64,000 bases of DNA from the NCBI RefSeq assembly GCF_001658005.1, contig NZ_CP015986.1, positions 1,799,501-1,863,500 of the forward strand, in the 5' to 3' direction. Of this stretch, positions 25,148 to 34,620 are shown in pieces. Below the pieces are notes generated by a model that saw nothing but the letters and a program-made list of their open reading frames with translations, did no database searches and was not told where the DNA came from. Within the stretch, counting starts at the first letter, position 1; the number at the start of each line of letters is the position of its first letter. This DNA comes from Sphingobium sp. EP60837. GTDB taxonomy: Bacteria; Pseudomonadota; Alphaproteobacteria; Sphingomonadales; Sphingomonadaceae. A program made the translations under genes and the position numbers.

Positions 25148-25271
25148 ACTGCAGGTGTCATGGGGGGAGTTCCGAACAGTATCAGCGCAAAGCCTTTTGC
25201 GTACGCGAAAGCACTGGCGCCCGTCGTTTGCCGCTCATCTGCCTGAGAATCGCAGCCAATAGGGGTTTTGA

Positions 25272-28200
25272 ATGAATAAGAAGTCGAGGTTCAACCGGAT
25301 GCTGCTGTTGTCAGCCTCCATACCAGCGGCGGCTCTGCTCGCAAACGCTGGTGGTGCATTGGCGGCTCCCGCCACAGTGAACGTGCCGACCGGCGCAGGG
25401 ACCGGAGCAGCCGTAAACGCCGACATCGCTACGGCCGTCACCACGCCAGCCAATCCCGACCTCACGGTTACGATTGCCAGCGGCGCGGATATCAGCGGCG
25501 CGAGCGTCGGCTATGATTTCGTTGCGGGAGGCTTTGCGGCGGGTCAGGGCGACGGCGCTGTAAACCTCACCAATGATGGTCGCGTAACCGGCCTGAGCTT
25601 CGGCGGCGTGGGTGCGGCAAGTGCCGCCAACAGCTTCACCGCCACCAACAATGGTGAAGTCGTCGGCAGCGTAAGCGCGACGGACTTTGGCGGCGCGGTA
25701 TCGGTTACCAACAATGGCACTGTAGGCGGCAGCGTTGTCGGCTCTGGCTTTGGTGACGTCACACTCGCAAACGGCCTGGCCGGCGAAGTGGGTGGCAGCC
25801 TTATCGGGCAGACGCTCGACGCCGCCAACGTCTCGATCACCAACGCGGGCACTGTCGATGGCGACCTCGATGGATCGGCCACCACCGGCACCGTCAGCAT
25901 CGCCAACACCGGCGATGTTGCAGGCAGCGCCTTTGCCTCGACCAGCGAAGGGGCGATCTCCGTTACCAACGCCGCGTCTGGCCGCATCAGCGGCGATGTG
26001 TCCGCGGTATCCGAGTCCGGCGAGATCACGATCGCCAACAACGGCCAGGTCTTGGGTCAGACTGACGCGTTCAGCCGCAATACGACCTTCACCTCGACCG
26101 GTCCGACGAGCACGGTTTCGGGCACCACCACGACCACCCAGTCGAGCACTTCGCAGCAGACCGTCGGCGGCGATATCGATGGCACTTATGCGGGCATCAA
26201 TGGCTCGCTGAACTTCGGTGCTGGCAATGACGGCAGCATCACTCAGGTGAGCGGCACGAACAGCACGGCGACCGTGACGGGCACCGTATACGGCGACATC
26301 TACTCCGAAGCGTCTGGCTCTTCGTTTGCTACGCAGAACGTGGCTGTGTCGACCGATTCGCGCGACGCGGCGGGCACCGGCTCGGTCGTGAACAGCAGCA
26401 ACAACACCTTCAATGTTTCGTCGACCGGCGGCACGAGCACGGTCAACATCTCCGGCACGGTTGCCCCAGGCGATTCGGGCCGCAATGGCGATGTTGCCTC
26501 TCGCGGCGATACTGCAAGCGCAGTCAATATTAACGGCGGCAAAGTGTCGGGCAATGTCTCCTCGACCAGCCAGGGTATCGCTTTCAATGGGGCAACCACC
26601 TCCGAAGACACCGACACCTATGACGCAGGCGTTTTCCAAGGTTCCACCTCGGTAAACGGCACGCAGTTCAATCAGGTGCAGGCAGGCGGAGACGCGGCCG
26701 TCTCGCTTCAGGGAAGCAGCTTGGTCAGCGGCAATGTCAGCGTCATTGGTGGCGCGTCTGCCTCGGCAGCAATCGGCTCGGCAGCCAAGGTTGAGCAGGA
26801 TGTGTTCGTCAGCACGGCTGTTCCGACTGGCCCGTTCTTCTTCACCGTAGGCGATGCTTCCTTTGCGACGTCCAGCACGCGGACGACGGACGCGGCGGGA
26901 GACGGCACTCAGGTCGATACTTCGCTGTTTACGGTGTCAGCGCCAGCTGTTGCTGCCAATGCCACGCTCGACAATGCCGGGCGAATTGATGGGGATGCGA
27001 CCGTCGCAGCGGGCTTCGGCAACGCCACGGCGACCATCACCGGCACTGTTGGCGGCTCGGTGAACGCCAGCGCGTTCGCGTCCACGTCGAGCAACGGTTC
27101 CACTTCTGAATATAGCGTTGCTGGCGGACTCAACACGCTGACGTCGCAAACCGTCACCGACAGCTTCGCAGATGCTGGTGGCCAAGCCGATGTCGTAATC
27201 GACACGGCCGCTGCGCTGCAGGGCAAAGGCGTGCCAAGCGTTGCAGGCAATGTCTTTGCTTCGGGCGTCGCTGGCGCTTCGATCACGGTCGGCAGCGGCA
27301 GTGTCATCGGGGATGCTGCGACGGGTACGGGCGGCAATCTGTTTGCCAACAGCCTGGGCGAAAGCAGCAGCGATGAGACCGTCACAACCTACGCTGCGGA
27401 CGGTTTCACGCCCGTGACGGTTGCATCGACCTTCAGCACCACTGCAGTAGGCGGCGCCGCTTCGGTCACCAACAACGGCACCGTTCTTGGCGATGTCGAA
27501 GTTCAGGGGCTGACCTCCGCTTCGCTCGTCAACAATGGCGATCTGGGCACCGGCGGCAATGTGTTCAGCGTTTCGGCTCTGGATGCTGAAAGCACTGTCA
27601 CCTTGACCGACACCAACCCCACAAACGCTGGCATCCGTACCCTCGCGGCTACGGTTGCAGCAATGCCTGTGGGCGGCAACGCCAGCTTCACCAACAGCGG
27701 AAACGCCTTTGGCGATGTCGAGCTGGAAGGTTTGACGGGCTCGTTCACCAACAATGGTATCCTGACCGGCGTTACGACGCTTGGTGGCTCGGTGTTCAGC
27801 GGATCGGCGACGGTCGATGCGACGATCAACACCACCGATGTGACTGTGACCCCGATTGCGGCTGCGCAGACCTATACGGTCGATCAGAATGGTGTGTCGG
27901 GCGGTTTCAACGTAGCCGGCGCCGTTTCGACGCAGAGCGAGGTGGCGTCGGCGCTGTCTTCGCTTCTTTCGCCGGCGGTTCCGCTCGATGCATCGCAGGT
28001 CGATCCGGCTGCGTTCAACCTGACCGTGGGTGGCGAGGCTGCCATCAAGATCGCCGACATCAAGGCGACGATCAACCTCAACAACGGTTCGATCACGCTA
28101 GGCGACATTGACGCGCAGCGTGACGACAGCGGGGCCTTCCTGACCGACACGACCGTCAACCTGAATGGTAACGGCTTCCTTGGTGCAAGCGAGCTCCGGT

Positions 28201-30161
28201 CGGCCGATGCGACCACGCCCGCCAACTTCTCGCCGGCTGCCACGCTGCCGGAAGAAGCGGAAGGCCTGTTCGGTCCTACTGCGGTTCGCGTCTTGGGCGT
28301 CAACACGGTCAACAAGACCGGTGCGGGCACCTTCGTGGTGACGGGCGCCGAATATGTCCCGGCTGAAGGGGCTGCCCCTGCCGCCTGGACGATGGATGTC
28401 GGCAATCTCAACGTGCAGGCTGGCGAGCTCCAGCTGGACGTTGACGGTTCGGATGATGCTGTCTTCGGCATCAAGGGCAACATCAACAATGATGCCACCC
28501 TGGTCCTCGGCCGTCGTGCACCGACCTTCATTCAGACGGTCGGCAACAGCATCGTCACGCCGGGACCCGAAGCGATCAAGGGCATCGAGCTCTATCAGCA
28601 GGGCAACTACACCCAGACTGCCAACGGCACGACGGTTGTAGGCGTCAATCCCTCGCTGGTCCGCTTTGGCAACCTGTCCGTCAACGATGGCGGCGCAGCG
28701 CCAGAAGTGCTGGGTCCGATCACCGGTGGGGTCAGCGTTCCCTACTTCACCACCCCGACTAATGCCGGTGTCTTCTCGATCCCGTCGTCGGTCACTGTGG
28801 ACGGTAACCTGAACCTTGCTGGCAAGGTCGCGGTGACGGTGTCGAAGGATAGCCTCTATTCGACGGGCGACGGCTACACGCTGTTCACCTATACCGGCAC
28901 CGGCAACGTCACCGCCACCGCGGCACCGACGCTCGCCTCACAGTTCGTCACCTTCGGTCTGAAGCATGACGCGACCGCTAAGACCGTTTCGATCGAGGCG
29001 ACCCGCAACAGCTACGCCACGGGCGCAACCAATCCCAATGCCGCTTCGGCAGCCGTGGGTCTGGACAGCGCGCTGGCTGACGTCATCGCTCGGGTGAAGA
29101 CGGATGCTGCTGGCGGCAATGGCTTTGCTTCGGTTACGGAGATCGCCAATGCGCAGGACATCGCCAACATCGCTGCTGGTCTCGACTGGCGCCTGAACAG
29201 CGCCCAGGCGGCTGAGGTCTTCAACGAGCTTTCCTCGGCGGAGATCTACGGTTCGCTGGCCGCGGTCGATCAGAACGCGGTCTTCAACACCACCGTCAAC
29301 CGTCTGGCTGCTCGCCGTGGCTATGGTGAGGCGCTGGGCACCCAGATCTGGTTCAACCCGTCGGCCAACTTCGCCAAGACGGGTGGCACCAAGTCGGGCG
29401 CGTCGAAGATCAAGACCAACAGCTATGGTGGCGCCTTCGGTCTCGACGTAGCCTATCAGGAAGACGGCGCCTTCGGCATCGGCTTTGGCTATGGTCAGCA
29501 TGACGTCACTGCCCAGGGTTCGCAGGAAGAGGCGCAGGTTCGCACCTACACCATCGGTGCCTATGCGACCCAGGGCTTTGGCCCCTTCTACGGCAGCTTC
29601 CAGCTGGCGTACGGCTTCTCGAAATTTGAAGTCGAACGCGACCTGGACATCCTCGCTCGCACCATTGAAGGTGACTTCAAGGGCAAGCAGTTGGATGCCA
29701 GCCTGGAGCTGGGCTACGACTTGACCGCCGGTAGCGGCCTGGTCGTGACCCCCTATGGTAAGCTGGCGCTGCGTCGCTGGTCGATGAACGGCTTCACTGA
29801 AGAAGGTGGCGCTGGCATCGGACTGAAGGTGGATCATGCCTCCAAGACCGTCTTCTCGCCTGTTCTGGGCGTGAAGGCCGGGGCTCTGCTCGGTGATGCC
29901 GATGGGATCGCCTATCGTCCCTATGCGAAGGTTCAGTACAGCTTCCAGGGCAGCATCGGCAGCGATCGCACGGTCCAATATCTGGGCGGCGGCGACGCCT
30001 TCCGCCTGAAGGGCGTGGATCCGGACGGTAACGGACTGATCGAACTGGGCATTGATGCTTCTGTCAACAAGCGCGTCAACCTGTTCCTCTCTGGCGGTTA
30101 CGGCTTTGGTGGCCACAACAGCCTCGGTCAGGTCCGCGGTGGCATTAGCTTCGGCTTCTGA
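25272..30161 (+). CDS. Large autotransporter (type Va secretion) with C-terminal beta-barrel
   Basis: A 1629-residue surface or secreted protein. The N-terminal signal peptide is MNKKSRFNRMLLLSASIPAA to ALA at about residue 32. The passenger (about 33-1340) is a beta-helix-like array of short repeats rich in Gly, Ser, Thr, Asn and Val, with recurring units such as VTNNGTVGGSV and ITNAGTVDGDL; Cys is almost absent. The last 280 residues form the autotransporter beta-barrel (from RRGYGEALGTQIWFNP to GGYGFGGHNSLGQVRGGISFGF), ending in Phe as barrels do. A rho-independent terminator follows. Adhesion or biofilm function is inferred only from the class. Confidence 0.9.
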   Translation: MNKKSRFNRMLLLSASIPAAALLANAGGALAAPATVNVPTGAGTGAAVNADIATAVTTPANPDLTVTIASGADISGASVGYDFVAGGFAAGQGDGAVNLTNDGRVTGLSFGGVGAASAANSFTATNNGEVVGSVSATDFGGAVSVTNNGTVGGSVVGSGFGDVTLANGLAGEVGGSLIGQTLDAANVSITNAGTVDGDLDGSATTGTVSIANTGDVAGSAFASTSEGAISVTNAASGRISGDVSAVSESGEITIANNGQVLGQTDAFSRNTTFTSTGPTSTVSGTTTTTQSSTSQQTVGGDIDGTYAGINGSLNFGAGNDGSITQVSGTNSTATVTGTVYGDIYSEASGSSFATQNVAVSTDSRDAAGTGSVVNSSNNTFNVSSTGGTSTVNISGTVAPGDSGRNGDVASRGDTASAVNINGGKVSGNVSSTSQGIAFNGATTSEDTDTYDAGVFQGSTSVNGTQFNQVQAGGDAAVSLQGSSLVSGNVSVIGGASASAAIGSAAKVEQDVFVSTAVPTGPFFFTVGDASFATSSTRTTDAAGDGTQVDTSLFTVSAPAVAANATLDNAGRIDGDATVAAGFGNATATITGTVGGSVNASAFASTSSNGSTSEYSVAGGLNTLTSQTVTDSFADAGGQADVVIDTAAALQGKGVPSVAGNVFASGVAGASITVGSGSVIGDAATGTGGNLFANSLGESSSDETVTTYAADGFTPVTVASTFSTTAVGGAASVTNNGTVLGDVEVQGLTSASLVNNGDLGTGGNVFSVSALDAESTVTLTDTNPTNAGIRTLAATVAAMPVGGNASFTNSGNAFGDVELEGLTGSFTNNGILTGVTTLGGSVFSGSATVDATINTTDVTVTPIAAAQTYTVDQNGVSGGFNVAGAVSTQSEVASALSSLLSPAVPLDASQVDPAAFNLTVGGEAAIKIADIKATINLNNGSITLGDIDAQRDDSGAFLTDTTVNLNGNGFLGASELRSADATTPANFSPAATLPEEAEGLFGPTAVRVLGVNTVNKTGAGTFVVTGAEYVPAEGAAPAAWTMDVGNLNVQAGELQLDVDGSDDAVFGIKGNINNDATLVLGRRAPTFIQTVGNSIVTPGPEAIKGIELYQQGNYTQTANGTTVVGVNPSLVRFGNLSVNDGGAAPEVLGPITGGVSVPYFTTPTNAGVFSIPSSVTVDGNLNLAGKVAVTVSKDSLYSTGDGYTLFTYTGTGNVTATAAPTLASQFVTFGLKHDATAKTVSIEATRNSYATGATNPNAASAAVGLDSALADVIARVKTDAAGGNGFASVTEIANAQDIANIAAGLDWRLNSAQAAEVFNELSSAEIYGSLAAVDQNAVFNTTVNRLAARRGYGEALGTQIWFNPSANFAKTGGTKSGASKIKTNSYGGAFGLDVAYQEDGAFGIGFGYGQHDVTAQGSQEEAQVRTYTIGAYATQGFGPFYGSFQLAYGFSKFEVERDLDILARTIEGDFKGKQLDASLELGYDLTAGSGLVVTPYGKLALRRWSMNGFTEEGGAGIGLKVDHASKTVFSPVLGVKAGALLGDADGIAYRPYAKVQYSFQGSIGSDRTVQYLGGGDAFRLKGVDPDGNGLIELGIDASVNKRVNLFLSGGYGFGGHNSLGQVRGGISFGF

Positions 30162-30180
30162 CACAACCAGTAGCAATGGA

Positions 30181-30210
30181 AGGGCGCGGCGGTTTCGGCG
30201 CGCCCTTTCG
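30181..30210 (+). terminator. Terminator after the autotransporter gene
   Basis: GGGCGCG (30182-30188) pairs with CGCGCCC (30199-30205), followed by TTTCGTTT. It stands 20 bases after the autotransporter stop. Confidence 0.7.
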
Positions 30211-30369
30211 TTTGCTTGCCCGCCTTGCTCTCCCGCGCGCGGGGTGGACGATAGCTACGTCCACCGCTGCACTGGAACGTGGAAGAATTCTGCTGCGTCC
30301 AAATCTGTCGCGTGACTTATTCACACCCCATCGAGAAATATTGGCGCAGAATCAACGAGTAAACAGAAC

Positions 30370-30660
30370 GTGAACAACTTTGGAACAGGCGCAGAACCTC
30401 TCAAGACGATTGCGGGTCTGATTATGGAGAGGCTTGCCCATTACGGGGTTCAGATTTTGACTAACGGGAACGGCGCACTATGCTTTTTCACGCCCTCTCC
30501 CGGTCATGTCGGTCGCCCTTGGGTGGCAGGTGAATACGCACAAGGACTGGAAGACGGCGCAACACGAGAGTTGCAGCAACTCGTAAGGGCCTCGCCGATG
30601 CTTGCCCGGGCCATCGTAGAGGAACTTACGGTTTCCGGACTGCCCCCGGCCTCCGACTGA
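30370..30660 (+). CDS. Hypothetical protein, 96 aa
   Basis: A small soluble protein that I do not recognise. It contains LIMERLAHYGVQILTNGNGALCFFTPSPGHVGRPWVAG and a helical C-terminus rich in Glu and Leu. No signal peptide or known motif is seen. The start is GTG at 30370; an internal ATG at 30424 would give 78 residues. No good ribosome binding site is visible, so this is a modest prediction supported mainly by protein-like composition. The 212 bases that follow (30661-30872) hold nothing I can name. Confidence 0.45.
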   Translation: MNNFGTGAEPLKTIAGLIMERLAHYGVQILTNGNGALCFFTPSPGHVGRPWVAGEYAQGLEDGATRELQQLVRASPMLARAIVEELTVSGLPPASD

Positions 30661-30872
30661 ACAGCGTCTCTTGGCTCTAACGCGCCAGTCGCATAGCTGC
30701 GTATGTACGGGTGAGGCTTTCCTTCTCAGAGACTTTTCGGGCTCTCCCCGCATGATCAGAAAATCAGCATCTGTGATGTCTAGAGAAAATGCCTTAACTT
30801 ATAGGCAGTTAAATCGATGTAGATGAGAGGCGGAAGCGGCGGCTCAAGCGGGTCGACGCGTTTGGTTAAGGA

Positions 30873-31217
30873 ATGCGCATCAATATGAACAAGATCCCGG
30901 TAGCTGCACTTGTCGAGGGCCACATCGTCACACTGGAAGGCGATCGCTTTGTTGATCCGCGGAGTGATGTCGCTGAGCTGACGGCGCCATTGACCGTGGT
31001 AGGGCATCATGCCGGGATTCCTACAGCGCAGGATGAACTGCGAGCCTATAAGCTCATCGGCGATAGGAGTGATGTTGCGGCAGAGGATGTTCCTGAGCAG
31101 GCCTGCACATTGTTGCTCGTCACGCCGGCGCCCTCGACGAAATTGCTTGTAGCTTATTTTCCTGATGATCAACATGAAGTACCGCTGGATGTCGATGATC
31201 AAGACGAGCTTGAATGA
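30873..31217 (+). CDS. Hypothetical protein coupled to a thermonuclease gene
   Basis: A 114-residue acidic protein with a low-complexity Asp/Glu tail (DDQHEVPLDVDDQDELE). No family recognised. It has a beta-rich middle (GHIVTLEGDRFVDPRSDVAELTAPLTVVGHHAGI). Its stop overlaps the ATG of the thermonuclease-like gene (ATGA), so the two are co-translated; a role as an inhibitor or partner of the nuclease is possible but unproven. The start may be ATG 30873 or ATG 30885. Confidence 0.6.
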   Translation: MRINMNKIPVAALVEGHIVTLEGDRFVDPRSDVAELTAPLTVVGHHAGIPTAQDELRAYKLIGDRSDVAAEDVPEQACTLLLVTPAPSTKLLVAYFPDDQHEVPLDVDDQDELE

Positions 31218-31834
31218 TTCTTGCGCCGGATGATCCGGGTCCGATCAGGCCCGACGAAGCCTTGGATGTGCGTGTCCTGAAGGTTTTCGACGGCGACGGC
31301 TTCCTAGCAAATGTTTGGCACCCACTGCGAGAGGCATGGGTGGAGCGCATCCCTTTCCGGTTGGCGTTCATAGATGCACCAGAAATGGAACAGCCCTTCG
31401 GGCCCGAAGCCCGCGACTTTCTGCTCGGGCTGGTAGGTGGCAAAAAGCTTCGTTTGCTTCCGATTGGCAAGGAAGCGACGGGCGGCGTACCTATAGACCC
31501 GTATAAACGCCTCCTCTGCATGGCATATTTGACGGAGCAGATGGATGCCGGAAGGGTGGAATATTATCATGAGGGTAAGCGGGGATCTGGCTTGGTGACG
31601 AGACCCCGGTGCGTTACCCGCAATATCGAGCTGGAGATGATCGTAAACGGTTGGGCCTGGGTCACAGAGCAATATGCGTTCGACCGCGAAGCGGAATATT
31701 TCAATGCACAGGACGATGCCAGGCGGAACCGGCGCGGATTATGGGTGAGCAACAATCCCGATCCGCCGTGGAACTGTAAGCGTCGCCAGAAGCATCGAAT
31801 GCGGCAAGCGGAGGGGCAGGGGCGACTGATTTAG
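31214..31834 (+). CDS. Thermonuclease (SNase-like) family protein
   Basis: A 206-residue staphylococcal-nuclease-type protein. VRVLKVFDGDGFLANV, RLAFIDAPEMEQPFGPEARDFL and IDPYKRLLCMAYL hold the expected catalytic Arg, Asp, Glu and second Arg. VNGWAWVTEQYAFDREAEYFNAQDDARRNRRGLWV matches the C-terminal part of the fold. There is no signal peptide, which is unusual for an SNase and suggests action inside the cell. It is translationally coupled to an acidic small protein upstream and ends tail to tail with the HNH-like gene. Confidence 0.85.
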   Translation: MILAPDDPGPIRPDEALDVRVLKVFDGDGFLANVWHPLREAWVERIPFRLAFIDAPEMEQPFGPEARDFLLGLVGGKKLRLLPIGKEATGGVPIDPYKRLLCMAYLTEQMDAGRVEYYHEGKRGSGLVTRPRCVTRNIELEMIVNGWAWVTEQYAFDREAEYFNAQDDARRNRRGLWVSNNPDPPWNCKRRQKHRMRQAEGQGRLI

Positions 31835-31858
31835 AGCTGTGCCTCGCTTTCCATATCA

Positions 31859-32374
31859 TCAGACGTTCAGTTCAAGTTGATCCCATTCAATGCCGGCAGC
31901 CTTCAACCGCGCAAAAGGGTCAGCATTCTCGTCGTCGAACGACCAACCTTCTGGCATGCGCACTTTCAGGCCGAGCTCGAAGTCGAGGCGCTGTCGTTCA
32001 GCTTTGGAGATCATCACGATCTTCAAATGCCGCTCCAACAACTTCGCGACCGCTGACGCATCTGCTCCCGAAGAAAACATCTTCTCGCACTGATTACGAA
32101 TGAGCGCCAAGGGCACAACATGTTCACGATGGTCAGCGGACGCCCGTGAGCGCCCAGCCATGATTATATGGTTAGGGATCAATGGCTCATCAAGCAAACG
32201 CGAGTGACGCCAGTTTTCTTCCCATGACTGATGCATTACCCAAGCAGCTCGTTCAAACACGCGTCTGGTAATTTCTTTTTTGTCGAGTTCAGGTCGCATA
32301 CTATCCGGCACTATGTAGAAATGATGCCCATTGTAGGTTTGCGTTGGGTTCCGCAAGCCGGCGTATGTCAACAT
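31859..32374 (-). CDS. HNH-like protein at the end of the Shango operon
   Basis: A 171-residue protein. DHREHVVPLALIRNQCEKMF (residues 81-100) resembles the first half of an HNH/His-Me finger nuclease motif (REHVxP), but I see no clear second His/Asn pair or zinc-binding Cys pair, so the assignment is tentative. It starts 30 bases after the helicase stop on the same strand and is probably co-transcribed with it. It is not one of the three described Shango components and may be a local accessory gene. Confidence 0.5.
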   Translation of the reverse strand: MLTYAGLRNPTQTYNGHHFYIVPDSMRPELDKKEITRRVFERAAWVMHQSWEENWRHSRLLDEPLIPNHIIMAGRSRASADHREHVVPLALIRNQCEKMFSSGADASAVAKLLERHLKIVMISKAERQRLDFELGLKVRMPEGWSFDDENADPFARLKAAGIEWDQLELNV

Positions 32375-32403
32375 GCTTCAGTTTCAGCTGCTCGAGCATC
32401 CGG

Positions 32404-34620
32404 TTAAAATGTCATCGCGGTCCGCAATTCGGTTAGGATTGAGCTCACAGTGTCTCGATGCTTTTCATTCCGGGCAGCCCAAAGGCGTCGAAGCACACTC
32501 TCCTCTATAAAATCGTCGAGTTTCGCGGTTCTCAGCCCAAGGACAAAGTCCGAGAGATCTTCCATCGGCGGGCAATCGCCCGCCTGCTGGAGAATGCCAG
32601 CGAGTTGCTTCGGTGTCACATCGAACGCAGTCACGCCCACGTCGTGGACCGCAACCTCTAGGCCAGCGCTCATGAGGACGATCGACAGCACCGAATTTAT
32701 AGCCGTGCCACGCCAGGTGATGACGTGGGTGTCTCGCGCCGCGGGGATGAGTGCGCGCCGATGGAGGCCGAGTTCGCGAAACGCGGTGCGCCCCTGCAGG
32801 AGGAACTTCTTTCCGGCTGCATCGAGATATGCGGGGATCTCGTGGTCAGACAGCACCTCCAGCATCGTCGCGGTGACGTGGTCGTGCAGTTGCTCGTTCG
32901 CGGGCCGATCGAAGCGAGGCAGCTTCCCGGATCGATGGGGAACAACTTCGAGCACCTTGGCGCGGTCATCGACCGCCTCTACGCGCCATCTACGGCCTGC
33001 GAAGCCTACGAGTGATCCTATCCCGAGGACATTGGTGAGCGGAACGGTCCCGAGGGTACGGCCGCTCGAGACAAGGCGCCATTCCTCGTCCGTCTTGAAG
33101 ACGGCATAGAAGTCGCGCGCCTGGACCAGTTCCTCCCCCGCACGACCGAGCATGAGGATGCCATCTGGCGATTGTTCGAGAAGTTCGAAACCCTGAGGAC
33201 CAGCCCCGCGGAGCAAATCGGCGTAGTCGGACGGCGCGAAGGCTAGGTAGCTGTCCCGACCGAATAGGAGCTTGTGCGCCGCGGGCGCACGGACGCCGCC
33301 CTCGGATGCTATGAGCGAGAGGGTCTGATGCAGAGCCACCGTGGCAAGCGAGGGGTCTTCTGTAGAGGGCTCGACCCAATTCTCCTGCAGAAGTCGGACG
33401 CAGGCGACGGCCCTCACCGTTTCGAGGCGTAGCTTGTCCAGCGGATCGGAATCCGGATCGAGATGGTCTTCGCGGACATAGATGCGGAGCACCGCCGGGC
33501 TACCGCGACGGCCGCTCCGACCGAGGCGCTGCTTCAGACCGGAAAGCGATCTAGGCGCACCCACTTGGGCGACCGACTGGACGCTGCCCAGATCGATGCC
33601 GAGCTCGAGCGTTGTCGTCGCGACTGCGGTGGTAGGCTGGTCGCCAGCCTTGAGCCGCGTCTCCAGCGTCTCGCGGAGTTCCTTGGAGAGGCTGCCGTGA
33701 TGCGGGAAGAATTCCTCCGGCACCTTGTCTCGCTCCGACCGCTCGCGGAGGCGGTCCGCGAGTGCCTCGACCGTCCGGCGAGAGGCAGCGAAGGCGAGGT
33801 TGTTCGATCCGCGCAGGTTGGCGAAGATATGGTCGGCGATTTGGCTGAGCGCATCGTGCGCACCGTTTTCGGCGATCTCATCGATCCCGACTGCCTCGGG
33901 AGGCTCTTCGTATCCTCGAATCTGCAGCCTGACGCCTGGGCCGCTCTTCGGCGCCCGCAATACTGTTACGCTCTGGGGGCTGACCGCGTTCATCCAGCGG
34001 CAGGCCGCGTCGGCATCGCCTAGCGTGGCGGAGAGGCCGACCCGTCGCGGGCGTCCGGACGCGATCCTGTCGACGCGACGGAGAAGAGAGGCCAAGTGCA
34101 GCCCGCGCGGGCCTTGGAGGAATGCGTGAAGCTCGTCCACGACGATCCCATGCACGCCTCTGAACAGCTTAGTGGCATCGGCGGGGCGGCGCAGCAGGAG
34201 GGCCTCGATCGATTCAGGGGTGATCAGCGCGACGCCCGCTGGCGCCTTGAGCAGTCTCGTCTTAGGACCCTGAGGCGCGTCGCCATGCCAACGGGTGATT
34301 GGTAGACCAAGGCGTTCGCACAGAGGTTCGAGACGCCTGAACTGGTCGTTGATCAGCGCCTTGAGCGGACTGACGTATAGGAGGCGAAGGCCACCACCTG
34401 TCATCTCCGCTGCCTCGGTGAGCAGCGGCAGGAACGCTGCCTCGGTCTTGCCCGAGGCTGTGCCGGCCATGATGATTACGTCGCTGCTGGATCCCAGGAT
34501 CGAGCGGATCGCCGTGTCCTGTATCTCACGCAGGCCGGTCCATCCCTCATCGCGCACCCAGCGGCGGATTTCAGGATGAAGCCGATCATAGGACGGGGCG
34601 TCAGATGCGAAGGTCGACAA
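32404..34620 (-). CDS. sngC: Lhr-like DEAD/DEAH-box helicase, Shango component SngC
   Basis: A 738-residue superfamily 2 helicase. Motif I is MAGTASGKTEAAFLP (about 52), motif II GIVVDELHAF (DELH, about 158), motif III LSATLGD, and motif VI LKQRLGRSGRRGSP. The order matches Lhr-type helicases used in the Shango anti-phage system. Its start overlaps the stop of the ATPase gene by 20 bases. With the upstream TerB-domain and DUF2791 ATPase genes it forms the complete described SngA-SngB-SngC set. It would act as the DNA-translocating arm. Confidence 0.87.
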   Translation of the reverse strand: MSTFASDAPSYDRLHPEIRRWVRDEGWTGLREIQDTAIRSILGSSSDVIIMAGTASGKTEAAFLPLLTEAAEMTGGGLRLLYVSPLKALINDQFRRLEPLCERLGLPITRWHGDAPQGPKTRLLKAPAGVALITPESIEALLLRRPADATKLFRGVHGIVVDELHAFLQGPRGLHLASLLRRVDRIASGRPRRVGLSATLGDADAACRWMNAVSPQSVTVLRAPKSGPGVRLQIRGYEEPPEAVGIDEIAENGAHDALSQIADHIFANLRGSNNLAFAASRRTVEALADRLRERSERDKVPEEFFPHHGSLSKELRETLETRLKAGDQPTTAVATTTLELGIDLGSVQSVAQVGAPRSLSGLKQRLGRSGRRGSPAVLRIYVREDHLDPDSDPLDKLRLETVRAVACVRLLQENWVEPSTEDPSLATVALHQTLSLIASEGGVRAPAAHKLLFGRDSYLAFAPSDYADLLRGAGPQGFELLEQSPDGILMLGRAGEELVQARDFYAVFKTDEEWRLVSSGRTLGTVPLTNVLGIGSLVGFAGRRWRVEAVDDRAKVLEVVPHRSGKLPRFDRPANEQLHDHVTATMLEVLSDHEIPAYLDAAGKKFLLQGRTAFRELGLHRRALIPAARDTHVITWRGTAINSVLSIVLMSAGLEVAVHDVGVTAFDVTPKQLAGILQQAGDCPPMEDLSDFVLGLRTAKLDDFIEESVLRRLWAARNEKHRDTVSSILTELRTAMTF

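Noticed and set aside
24905..25262. Two small plus-strand reading frames before the autotransporter
   Set aside because: They overlap each other and the repeat cluster, lack ribosome binding sites and have no protein-like composition.
25311..26639. 442-aa reading frame on the minus strand inside the autotransporter
   Set aside because: It is an antisense shadow of a highly repetitive, high-GC gene; its product is low-complexity Arg/Ala-rich and has no start signal or family.
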